This document shows, piece by piece, positions 34,571 to 42,603 of a stretch of 64,000 bases of DNA. The position numbers were made by a program, and so were the translations under genes. The notes beneath the pieces were generated by a model. It did not search any database. It was not told where the DNA came from and was given only the letters and a program-made list of their open reading frames with translations. This DNA comes from JAFAGO01 sp031987605. Lineage in GTDB: Bacteria; Bacteroidota; Bacteroidia; Flavobacteriales; Weeksellaceae. Numbering within the stretch: the stretch's first letter is position 1; each line of letters starts with the position of its first letter. Where the stretch lies: NCBI GenBank assembly GCA_031987605.1, contig DALZZF010000008.1:57024-121023 (forward strand), read 5' to 3'.

Positions 34571-36013
34571 TTATTTTTCTTCTAACCATTTTATTGCTGC
34601 CTGAATGGTTAAATCAGGATTACTTTTTTTGTCTTCTTCAACGATGATGTCGGGAATAATCTTATCATCATATTTTTTTCCGGTTCGATCCATTTCACAA
34701 GAGGATGACAACGCAAGTGCTCTTCCGTCTGCCAAAGGATAAACCCTGTTTCCGGTAGTTAAACCGCGAGAAGGTTGACCGAAAAGTTTTACATTTTTCT
34801 TTCCAATAAAGGAAATCGCCGTAGCTTCTCCCGCACTTGCCGTTTTAGAGCCGATTAAAATTGCAATTTTTGATTTTGTTTTTTTAAGGTCGTAGGTTTT
34901 TGAGAGGGTGTATTTTCCAACTTTTCCTTTTTTAAATTTCCATGGAACTTTAGTGCCATCGTTTTTTACAAAATATCCTAAAATTCCAGTTCCTGTTAAA
35001 CTTTGAAGTCCAAAAAGCATTGGATACATATTTCCACCTGTATTTTGCCGGAGATCCACAATCCAACCTTTTATTTTATTTTCACGGTCAAGTTTTATGA
35101 TACCATTTAAAATATCCTCCGAAAAACGATTTCCCACTTCTGTGTTGGAAGAGTTAAATCCTGGAACCATAACATATCCTACATGGGAATTCAGTAATTC
35201 ATGTTTTGGCTCGGTATTTTTGGTATTGCTAATTTTACGTGAAGCAAAATGGTCTTTAGATTCAATGAACGAATGGTTGTCTCCAGATTTTTTCAATACT
35301 TGCAACAGGTATTGTATTGCAGGTTCGGTGTCTTCAATCGTTTTCATTCCTTTAGAAATATTGCTGAGCACCTGTTCCGTTTTTTCCCAATTGATTTTGT
35401 TTGTAAAAAGTGAATTTTTACGGATAATCGTTTTAAAATCAGTGATATATTTTTCTGCGATTTCTGAAGCAGGTTCGTTACTAAATTGGATTTTCCGGAC
35501 TTCAAAATCATCAAACCACACGTTTCCTGATCCATCAAAAAAACCACCTACAAGAATTTTTTCAGTGTTTTCATCCACAAAAAACTCCAGAAAACATTCA
35601 TTCCAATCTTGGTTAACCGTAATTCTTTTATTTTGATTGACTGAATTTCCAAAATCAATCATTTCATCATTTTTATTCCGGATTTGTGTCCACAATTGGA
35701 TTACTCCTTTTGCATTTTCAGACTTTACAAAGGCACTAATCCTAATCTTTTCAATGTTGTTCGGATGATAGGGAATGGACTGAAAAAAACTTTGAGATTC
35801 CTTCTCAGTTTGTGGATTTCCTATAATTGATAAAGAAAATTCTCCACTTTTCTTTTGCAGTGAATCCATATTGATTTCATATCCGTTCTTTTTTTTAAAA
35901 ATCCATTCTTTTTGGGAATCGGAATTGGCAAGTTCAAATCCACCATCCTTAATCTGACTTTTACAAACAGAACTGCAAAACAAAAGGGAAATGCAAACAA
36001 GTCTAAAATTCAT
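34571..36013 (-). CDS. exported S41 peptidase with N-terminal beta-sandwich
   Basis: 480 aa with a signal peptide (MNFRLVCISLLFCSSVCKSQ). Residues about 20-170 look like a carbohydrate-binding-like jelly roll (GGFELANSDSQKEWIFKKKNGY ... VWFDDFEVRK). The rest is a TSPc domain: GYVMVPGFNS, WIVDLRQNTGGNMYPMLFGLQSL, then GSKTASAGEATAISF with the catalytic Ser of the S-A-G-E type and GQPSRGLTTGN downstream. No PDZ domain is recognisable. The substrate is unknown. It is the third gene in the direction uvrA-hydrolase-S41 (29-bp gap), but a common transcript is uncertain. Confidence 0.88.
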   Translation of the reverse strand: MNFRLVCISLLFCSSVCKSQIKDGGFELANSDSQKEWIFKKKNGYEINMDSLQKKSGEFSLSIIGNPQTEKESQSFFQSIPYHPNNIEKIRISAFVKSENAKGVIQLWTQIRNKNDEMIDFGNSVNQNKRITVNQDWNECFLEFFVDENTEKILVGGFFDGSGNVWFDDFEVRKIQFSNEPASEIAEKYITDFKTIIRKNSLFTNKINWEKTEQVLSNISKGMKTIEDTEPAIQYLLQVLKKSGDNHSFIESKDHFASRKISNTKNTEPKHELLNSHVGYVMVPGFNSSNTEVGNRFSEDILNGIIKLDRENKIKGWIVDLRQNTGGNMYPMLFGLQSLTGTGILGYFVKNDGTKVPWKFKKGKVGKYTLSKTYDLKKTKSKIAILIGSKTASAGEATAISFIGKKNVKLFGQPSRGLTTGNRVYPLADGRALALSSSCEMDRTGKKYDDKIIPDIIVEEDKKSNPDLTIQAAIKWLEEK

Positions 36014-36042
36014 GAAATATTTTTTGCAATATTAAAAAAATA

Positions 36043-37008
36043 TTACAAAACCTTATCTTTCACAAATTCAATCGCCCTTTTTTCGTTGTAATAAATATTG
36101 TGGGCATCTACAAAACCAACATGTCCGCCGTAATCCGGAATTTCAAAAAAGAGATTGTTCATTTTTTCGGCTTCTTCGTTGGGGTAACAGGTTTCGGAAA
36201 GAAAACTGTCGTTTTTGGCATTAATAATCAGCGTAGGAATTTCAATTTCAGGAATGAATTGTCGCGAACTGCTTTTCCGGTAATAATCCAAAGCATCTTT
36301 GAAACCATTGGCTTTTGAGGTATAAAAATCATCAAATGCTTTCAGAGATTTTATTTTCTGTATATCGTGTGTGGTAATCAGATCCGGGAATTTTTGTTGT
36401 TTGTCTTTGAGTTTTTTTCGTAATGTAAAAAGAAAATCCGTGGCATACAAAAAATTTCTCGGACTATGAAGCTGATGCATGCAGCCTTCCAGATCAACAG
36501 GCGTGGAAACTGCAATCACCGCTTTTACTTCTTTCGGTAAACCGGCTTTTTCTCCGGCAAATTTCAATGTGAGATTTCCTCCCAAACTGAATCCTTTGAT
36601 GATGATTTTGCGATAACCTTTGTTCAGTACATCATTCACCACTTCACGAACATCTTCCGTTCTCCCGGAATGATAATTGGAAAAAACACGATTCGGTTCA
36701 CCGGAACAGCCTCTGTAATTCACGGCACAGCAATCCACATTATTTTTATTGAAAATTTTTGCGGTTCCCAAAACATAAGGTCGGTGCGCATGTCCTTCCA
36801 AACCGTGAAGTACGATAACACAAGTATCCGTTTTTTGCGGCGCATAACTCCAGTCCAAATCCATAAAATCACCATCGGAAAGTTCCAGCCTTTCTGTGGT
36901 TTGCGCAATACCATTCACTTTTCGCAGCAGCGCAGCGTATAAAGTGGAAACATCCGGATTCCGGAAAATCTTTTTGGTTGGCTGATATTTCGATGGAACT
37001 ATGGGCAT
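36043..37008 (-). CDS. YheT-family alpha/beta hydrolase
   Basis: 321 aa, cytoplasmic. Motifs of the YheT/EMB8 branch: oxyanion strand VIVLHGLEGHAHRPYV, YRGCSGEPNR, nucleophile elbow GFSLGGN (Ser), Asp in NAKNDSFL and His in YGGHVGFVDAHN. Members are esterase-like enzymes of unknown physiological substrate. It begins 2 nt after the uvrA stop codon, so it is almost surely co-transcribed with uvrA. Confidence 0.9.
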   Translation of the reverse strand: MPIVPSKYQPTKKIFRNPDVSTLYAALLRKVNGIAQTTERLELSDGDFMDLDWSYAPQKTDTCVIVLHGLEGHAHRPYVLGTAKIFNKNNVDCCAVNYRGCSGEPNRVFSNYHSGRTEDVREVVNDVLNKGYRKIIIKGFSLGGNLTLKFAGEKAGLPKEVKAVIAVSTPVDLEGCMHQLHSPRNFLYATDFLFTLRKKLKDKQQKFPDLITTHDIQKIKSLKAFDDFYTSKANGFKDALDYYRKSSSRQFIPEIEIPTLIINAKNDSFLSETCYPNEEAEKMNNLFFEIPDYGGHVGFVDAHNIYYNEKRAIEFVKDKVL

Positions 37009-37010
37009 TT

Positions 37011-39800
37011 TTATTTCAGTTTCTCGGCAATGTATTTTGCGGTATAGGATTTTTTATTTTTTGCCAGATCTTCCGGAGTGCCGGCAAAAACGACTTCACC
37101 ACCGTGTTTCCCGGCTTCCGGACCAATATCCACAATCCAGTCGGCTGATTTAATAATATCCGGTTGATGTTCAATAACAATCACGGAATGCCCGAGATTA
37201 ATCAATGCCTGAAGCGATTTCAGTAATTTTTTAATATCGTGAAAATGCAAACCTGTGGAAGGTTCATCGAAAATAAACAAGGTTTTTTCGGTGGTAAATC
37301 CTTTCACCAGAAATGAAGCCAGTTTTACCCTTTGCGCTTCGCCGCCGGAAAGAGTAGAAGAGCTTTGCCCAAGCTGGAGATAGCCCAAACCAACATCCTG
37401 AAGCGGTTTCAGTTTGGTAACGATTTTTTCTTCTTTCAGATCACCGAAAAATTCCAGAGCTTCATCCACGGTCATTTCCAGCACATCGGCAATGTTTTTG
37501 TCGTCGACTTTTACTTCCAGAATTTCATTTTTAAAGCGTTTTCCGTGGCAAACTTCACATTGCAGATCAATATCCGCCATAAACTGCATGGAAACAGTGA
37601 TTACGCCTTCACCTTTGCATTCATCGCATCTTCCGCCATCTACATTAAAGGAGAAATGCTTTGGTTTTAAACCCTGCATTTTTGCCGATTTCTGTTTAGA
37701 AAACAAATCACGGATTTCATCGTAGGCTTTCAAATAAGTTACCGGATTGGAACGGGAGGATTTTCCAATAGGATTCTGGTCGATCAGTTCGATATTTTTA
37801 ATGAGTTTTTTCGGAAATTCAACCGAATCGTAATCGCCTTTTCTGCCGCCCATTCCCAATTGAATCTGAATATCATTGGTCAGGATTTCCTTCATCAAAG
37901 TTGATTTTCCGCTTCCCGAAACTCCGGAAATGACCACGAGATTTTCCAGCGGAATATCCACATCAATATTTTTCAGATTATTTTGGCGAGCACCTTTTAT
38001 ATGAATGAATTCTTTGCCTTTTCTTCTGGTTTTCGGAACTTCAATTTCTAATTTTCCGGTTAAGTAATCTGCGGTTAACGTATCGGCATTCTTCAGATCA
38101 TCGTAATTTCCTGCAAAAACCAGTTCTCCGCCTAAATATCCGGCTTCTGGACCAATGTCGATAATATAATCTGCGGCGCGCATCACATCTTCATCATGTT
38201 CTACCACAATCACGGTATTTCCCAGATCACGAAGCTGTTTAAGAATCAAAATTAAATTTTCAGTATCTCGCGAATGCAGACCAATAGAAGGTTCATCCAG
38301 AATATAAATGGATCCCACCAATGAACTTCCCAAACTTGTGGCGAGATTAATTCTTTGCGATTCACCACCGGAAAGCGTGTTGGAAGTTCTGTTTAAGGTT
38401 AAATATCCTAATCCAACTTTCAATAAAAATTCCAGTCGCGTGGTAATTTCGTACAGCAAACGTTTGGCAACTTCTTTATCGTAATCGGAGAGTTCTAAAT
38501 TTTTAATCACGGGCAAAAGTTCATCCAGCGGAAGTTCAATCAAATTCTGAATATTGTGTCCGTCGATTTTCACCCATTTTGTTTCTTCACGCAAACGCAG
38601 GCCTTCACATTCTGGGCAGGTTGTTTTTCCGCGAAAGCGTGAAAGCATAACTCTGTACTGGATTTTATAAAGGTTTTCTTCCAGCATTTTGAAGAAATTG
38701 TCGATGCTCGGGAAACTCTTGGTTTTATCGCCTTTCCAAAGGTAATTGCGTTGATCTTTGGTCAGTTGATGATACGGTTTATGAATGGGAAAATCAACTG
38801 CTTTTTTCATGAACGATTTTTTCCATTCGCTCATGCTTTCGCCTTTCCAAGAAGAAACGGCATCTTCAAAAACGGAAAGATTTTTATTCGGAATTACCAG
38901 ATCTTCATCAATTCCGATTACTTTTCCGTACCCTTCACACATCGGGCATGCACCGTAAGGATTGTTAAAGCTGAAGAAATGGACATTGGGTTCCAGAAAT
39001 TCAATTCCGTCCAATTCAAATTTATTGGAAAATTCGTGGATTTCTCCGGATTCGGTATTCTTCAGATACAAATATCCGCGCCCTTCATAAAACGCCATCT
39101 GAATGGAATCCGCCAGTCGCTGCTCAAAACTTTCATCTTCTTCGTACGAGAATCGGTCGATAACTAAATGAATCTCCATTTCTGGCTCCGGCACGAATCC
39201 GAAACTTTCCAGATCTTCGATTCCGGCGATGTTTCCGTTCACTTCAAGACGTGTAAATCCGGAAACTTTTAAAGTATTCAATGTTTCCGTAAATGAAGGG
39301 ATTTCATAAATCAGGGGAACGCTTAACTGAAAGGAAGTTCCTTTTTTGGCATTTCGAATGAAATCAATCACATCCGAAACCGTATCTTTTTTCACTTCGT
39401 GTCCGGAAACAGGAGAGTAGGTTTTCCCGATTCTGGCAAAAAGCAGTTTCAGATAATCGTAAATTTCAGTGGAAGTTCCCACGGTAGATCGCGGATTGGA
39501 AGAAATCACTTTCTGCTGAATAGCAATGGAAGGCGCTAAACCTTTGATGTCGTCGATTTTCGGTTTTTCGAGTTTCCCCAAAAACTGCCGTGCGTATGCG
39601 CTTAAACTTTCCACATATCGGCGTTGTCCTTCTGCATAAATCGTATCGAAAGCCAGAGAAGATTTTCCGCTTCCGGAAACACCGGTAATCACCACGAGTT
39701 TGTTTTTCGGGATGATGACGTTGATGTGTTTAAGATTATTGAGATGGGCGTTTTTTACGAAAATCTCTTTCTTTATATCAATATTTTGGGTGGTAGGCAT
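37011..39800 (-). CDS. uvrA: UvrA, nucleotide-excision repair ATPase
   Basis: 929 aa from the ATG at 39800 (MPTTQNIDIKKEIFVKNAH). A TTG at 39821 opens the frame but lies in the -7 box. Two ABC ATPase modules: Walker A GVSGSGKSSLAFDT and GVSGSGKSTLMKEI; signatures LSGGESQRINLATSL and LSGGEAQRVKLASFL. The zinc sites include CPMCEGYG, CPECEGL and the final CDECKGEG / CEVCHGKRF pair. It damages-scans DNA with UvrB in the cytoplasm. Start of a likely uvrA-yheT unit. Confidence 0.97.
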   Translation of the reverse strand: MPTTQNIDIKKEIFVKNAHLNNLKHINVIIPKNKLVVITGVSGSGKSSLAFDTIYAEGQRRYVESLSAYARQFLGKLEKPKIDDIKGLAPSIAIQQKVISSNPRSTVGTSTEIYDYLKLLFARIGKTYSPVSGHEVKKDTVSDVIDFIRNAKKGTSFQLSVPLIYEIPSFTETLNTLKVSGFTRLEVNGNIAGIEDLESFGFVPEPEMEIHLVIDRFSYEEDESFEQRLADSIQMAFYEGRGYLYLKNTESGEIHEFSNKFELDGIEFLEPNVHFFSFNNPYGACPMCEGYGKVIGIDEDLVIPNKNLSVFEDAVSSWKGESMSEWKKSFMKKAVDFPIHKPYHQLTKDQRNYLWKGDKTKSFPSIDNFFKMLEENLYKIQYRVMLSRFRGKTTCPECEGLRLREETKWVKIDGHNIQNLIELPLDELLPVIKNLELSDYDKEVAKRLLYEITTRLEFLLKVGLGYLTLNRTSNTLSGGESQRINLATSLGSSLVGSIYILDEPSIGLHSRDTENLILILKQLRDLGNTVIVVEHDEDVMRAADYIIDIGPEAGYLGGELVFAGNYDDLKNADTLTADYLTGKLEIEVPKTRRKGKEFIHIKGARQNNLKNIDVDIPLENLVVISGVSGSGKSTLMKEILTNDIQIQLGMGGRKGDYDSVEFPKKLIKNIELIDQNPIGKSSRSNPVTYLKAYDEIRDLFSKQKSAKMQGLKPKHFSFNVDGGRCDECKGEGVITVSMQFMADIDLQCEVCHGKRFKNEILEVKVDDKNIADVLEMTVDEALEFFGDLKEEKIVTKLKPLQDVGLGYLQLGQSSSTLSGGEAQRVKLASFLVKGFTTEKTLFIFDEPSTGLHFHDIKKLLKSLQALINLGHSVIVIEHQPDIIKSADWIVDIGPEAGKHGGEVVFAGTPEDLAKNKKSYTAKYIAEKLK

Positions 39801-39818
39801 TGTAAAAAATAAGACTTG

Positions 39819-39826
39819 CAAAATTA
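39819..39826 (-). promoter_or_regulatory. candidate -7 box of uvrA
   Basis: TAATTTTG on the minus strand, 18 bp before the ATG at 39800; no convincing -33 TTTG. Confidence 0.45.
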
Positions 39827-39903
39827 CAAAATTCAGACCGAAAAATTTGTTTTGAATCTATATTATTTGCTAATATTGTGTATGAATTAAATGCCATATA
39901 CTT

Positions 39904-39954
39904 ATGAAAAAATTAATCAGAAGTTTTATTGCGCATTTGATGAGAAAAAGATAA
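39904..39954 (+). CDS. possible 16-codon basic microprotein gene
   Basis: ATG at 39904 encodes MKKLIRSFIAHLMRKR then TAA: 16 residues, amphipathic and cationic (seven Lys/Arg plus His). It has a near-promoter TTTG (39846 or 39851) ... TAATATTG (39871-39878) and a strong terminator starting 6 bp after the stop. The compact promoter-ORF-terminator unit in the 328-bp uvrA-dnaN gap is what makes it credible; alone the ORF is too short to trust. It could equally be a small RNA. Confidence 0.4.
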   Translation: MKKLIRSFIAHLMRKR

Positions 39955-39959
39955 AATTG

Positions 39960-39990
39960 AAAAAGATGTAGTGATTCTGCATCTTTTTTT
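39960..39990 (+). terminator. strong terminator in the uvrA-dnaN gap
   Basis: AAAAAGATGTAG - tgatt - CTGCATCTTTTTTT: 12-bp stem with one T-G pair and a run of seven T residues. No annotated gene precedes it except the microgene at 39904. Confidence 0.85.
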
Positions 39991-40087
39991 ATGGATTTGG
40001 ATTGTGTTTTGCGTTTGAATCCATGCACGATGTTAATAACTTTTCGCCTTTATTTCTTTAAAATTCCGGAGACTTTTGTAAACAATC

Positions 40088-40109
40088 TTGTTGCAATTTA
40101 TTATCTTTG
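40088..40109 (+). promoter_or_regulatory. promoter of dnaN
   Basis: TATCTTTG (40102-40109) is an exact -7 box, 19 bp before the dnaN ATG; TTGTTG starts at 40088 and a TTTG at 40075-40078 gives 23-bp spacing as the alternative -33. Confidence 0.6.
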
Positions 40110-40128
40110 TGAAAATTAATTTTTATCT

Positions 40129-41256
40129 ATGAAATTTATTGTTTCGAGTGGTGAACTGCAGAAAGCACTGCAAACCGTAAGCGGTGTAATCTCAACGTCT
40201 CAGTCAAGACCTATCTTAGAGAATTACTTATTTAATTTAGAAAAAAATAGTTTAACGATCACTGCTTCCGACGGGGAAACAACACTGATTACCTCTTTGG
40301 AAGTAAAATCCGAAGATGAAGGAAAATTTGCTGTTCCTGCCAAAATATTTCAGGACTTTGTGAAAACCTACGGTGAGCAACCATTGACGTTAAGCGTTAA
40401 AGAAAACGGGGAAGGAACCGGAAGCGTGCTGGAAATTTTCGACGAGAAAGATAGTTTTTCCGTGGCGTTGGATAATGCGGAAGATTACCCTGAAATTCCT
40501 GAATTTGATGCCGCAAACAGTGTGAAAATTCCTGCCGGAGTATTATCCGAAGCATTAACCAATACACTTTTCGCAACGAGCAATGATTCATTGAGACCGG
40601 TGATGACGGGAGTTTTGTTCCAGTTTAAGGAAGATGAAACCAATTTTGTTTCCACCGATTCTCACCGTTTGGTTGTGTACAAAAGAAAAGATGTAATTGC
40701 TGAACCAATGGAATTCATCATGCCGAAAAAACCATTGGCGATTTTCAAAAATATCCTTTCCAACTCGAGTGATGAGGTGACGATTGAATTCAATGAAAAT
40801 ATGGCGAAATTCACCTTTGGAAACAATATATGGATTTGCCGTTTAATTGATGGAAAATACCCGAATTATACCGCGGTAATTCCGAAAGAAAATCCAAATG
40901 TGCTTACCATCAACAGAAATCTTTTGTTGAGTTCCATCAGAAGAGCGTCCATCATGTCGAATAAATCGACCAATCAGGTGCGTTTTAAACTTTCCGGAAA
41001 TATTCTTCACCTTCACGCTGAAGATACCGAGTTTGCCAACAAAGCAGATATGCAGATTCCTTGTGATTACAACGGGGACGATATTAATATCGGATTCAGT
41101 TCCAAATTCCTCTCGGAAATGCTTTCCGTATTGGCTTCCGATGATATTACCCTGAAAATGTCGCAACCGAACAGACCGGGAATTATAGAACCGGTGGATG
41201 GACTGGACGCAGAAGAAAGTATCCTGATGCTTTCGATGCCTGTAATTGGAATGTAA
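40129..41256 (+). CDS. dnaN: DNA polymerase III beta subunit (sliding clamp)
   Basis: 375 aa, the usual length, three clamp domains of about 120 residues. N-terminus MKFIVSSGELQKALQTVSGVISTSQSRPILENYLF; middle FATSNDSLRPVMTGVLF and STDSHRLVVYKR; C-terminus ends in the conserved LSMPVIGM peptide-binding strand. It encircles DNA and tethers polymerase III and repair enzymes. Unlike in many bacteria it is not beside dnaA here but between uvrA and a CNNM protein gene, as commonly seen in Bacteroidota. Confidence 0.97.
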   Translation: MKFIVSSGELQKALQTVSGVISTSQSRPILENYLFNLEKNSLTITASDGETTLITSLEVKSEDEGKFAVPAKIFQDFVKTYGEQPLTLSVKENGEGTGSVLEIFDEKDSFSVALDNAEDYPEIPEFDAANSVKIPAGVLSEALTNTLFATSNDSLRPVMTGVLFQFKEDETNFVSTDSHRLVVYKRKDVIAEPMEFIMPKKPLAIFKNILSNSSDEVTIEFNENMAKFTFGNNIWICRLIDGKYPNYTAVIPKENPNVLTINRNLLLSSIRRASIMSNKSTNQVRFKLSGNILHLHAEDTEFANKADMQIPCDYNGDDINIGFSSKFLSEMLSVLASDDITLKMSQPNRPGIIEPVDGLDAEESILMLSMPVIGM

Positions 41257-41325
41257 TTGCGAAATTCTGTAAAAATATTTTTTGAGATTTGAATATATTT
41301 CAAGTCTCATTTTATTTAAAATAAC

Positions 41326-42603
41326 ATGGAGTTACTCATTATTTTCGCGCTTGTTCTGCTCAACGGCATTTTTGCAATGTCGGAACTTTCCGTGGTTTCT
41401 TCCCGGAAATTCAAACTGGAAAATGCCGCAAAAGAAGGCAGTAAAGGAGCAAAAACCGCTCTGAAACTTCTGGAAAATCCAGCCCGGTTTTTATCCACCG
41501 TACAAATTGGGATTACGCTGATCGGGATTGTTCTCGGGTTTTACAGTGGGGATGCACTTTCGGACGATTTTGCAGATCTCATCGGGAAAATTCCTTTCCT
41601 TGAACCGTATGCCGATAAAATTGCGGGACCTGCTATTGTGGTTTTCATTACCTATCTTTCCATTGTTTTTGGAGAACTTTTTCCGAAACAGGTAGGAATG
41701 GTTTTGCCTGAAAAAATTGCATCCATTCTCGCCATTCCGATGAATTTTCTCTCTAAAATTACCGCTCCTTTTGTTTGGATTCTTTCGCTGAGCAATTCTT
41801 TGCTAATGCGGCTTTTTGGCATCAGCAACAAAAGGGAAAATACGGTTTCCGAAGAGGAAATAAAATCCATTGTAAAAGAAAGTGCCGAAGTCGGCGAAAT
41901 TGATGATATTGAAAGTACCATTGTAGAACGCGTATTTGAACTGGGTGATACCAAGGCAAGCCGATTGATGACGTACAAAAATGAACTCGTTTACTTCAAT
42001 ATTGATGATTCCGTTGCGGAAATAACTGAAAAAATCAATCAGCATCCGCACAGCGCATATCTTGTGGTGGAAAATAATAATATTGATAAAATCCGCGGTG
42101 TCGTGCTGATGAAGGATTTGTTTCGCAATTATCAGTCCGGAAATCTTTCACTTGAAAACGTTTTGCGCGAACCGGTTTATGTTCCGGAAACAGCAGTTAC
42201 CTACAATATTCTCGATCACTTCAGAAAGAAAAAAATACACTACGGAATCGTGATAGATGAATACGGAAATACGCAGGGAATGGTAACGATGGATGATGTG
42301 GTGGATGCACTTATAGGCGATATGTCCGAAGAACACCGGGAACTGAAAATGGTTTCCTCAGGAAAAAATTCATGGATGGTGGACGGACAGTTTCCTTTGA
42401 AAACATTTGCAAAAAATCTTTCTCTAAAGCTGGATCGTGATGTGCTGGAAAACATCCAAACCGTAGCCGGGCTCATCGTAAATCAGGTGAATGATATTCC
42501 CGACATGGGAGAACAAATAAAAATTGGTAATTTTGCATTTCGAATTGCCAACAAAACAGGGCAACGAATCAATAAAATTTTAGTGACGAAAATAAAAGAA
42601 TAA
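41326..42603 (+). CDS. CNNM/CBS/CorC_HlyC membrane protein (hemolysin family)
   Basis: 425 aa. CNNM (DUF21) membrane domain about residues 1-190 with the opening FALVLLNGIFAMSELSVVSSRKFKLE, two CBS motifs about 200-320 (HPHSAYLVVENNNIDKIRGVVLMKDLF; GIVIDEYGNTQGMVTMDDVVDALIGD) and a C-terminal CorC_HlyC domain. Homologues move or sense Mg2+ or other divalent ions; the old name hemolysin C is historical. The stop overlaps the pheT start as TAATG at 42601-42605, suggesting coupled translation. Confidence 0.92.
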   Translation: MELLIIFALVLLNGIFAMSELSVVSSRKFKLENAAKEGSKGAKTALKLLENPARFLSTVQIGITLIGIVLGFYSGDALSDDFADLIGKIPFLEPYADKIAGPAIVVFITYLSIVFGELFPKQVGMVLPEKIASILAIPMNFLSKITAPFVWILSLSNSLLMRLFGISNKRENTVSEEEIKSIVKESAEVGEIDDIESTIVERVFELGDTKASRLMTYKNELVYFNIDDSVAEITEKINQHPHSAYLVVENNNIDKIRGVVLMKDLFRNYQSGNLSLENVLREPVYVPETAVTYNILDHFRKKKIHYGIVIDEYGNTQGMVTMDDVVDALIGDMSEEHRELKMVSSGKNSWMVDGQFPLKTFAKNLSLKLDRDVLENIQTVAGLIVNQVNDIPDMGEQIKIGNFAFRIANKTGQRINKILVTKIKE

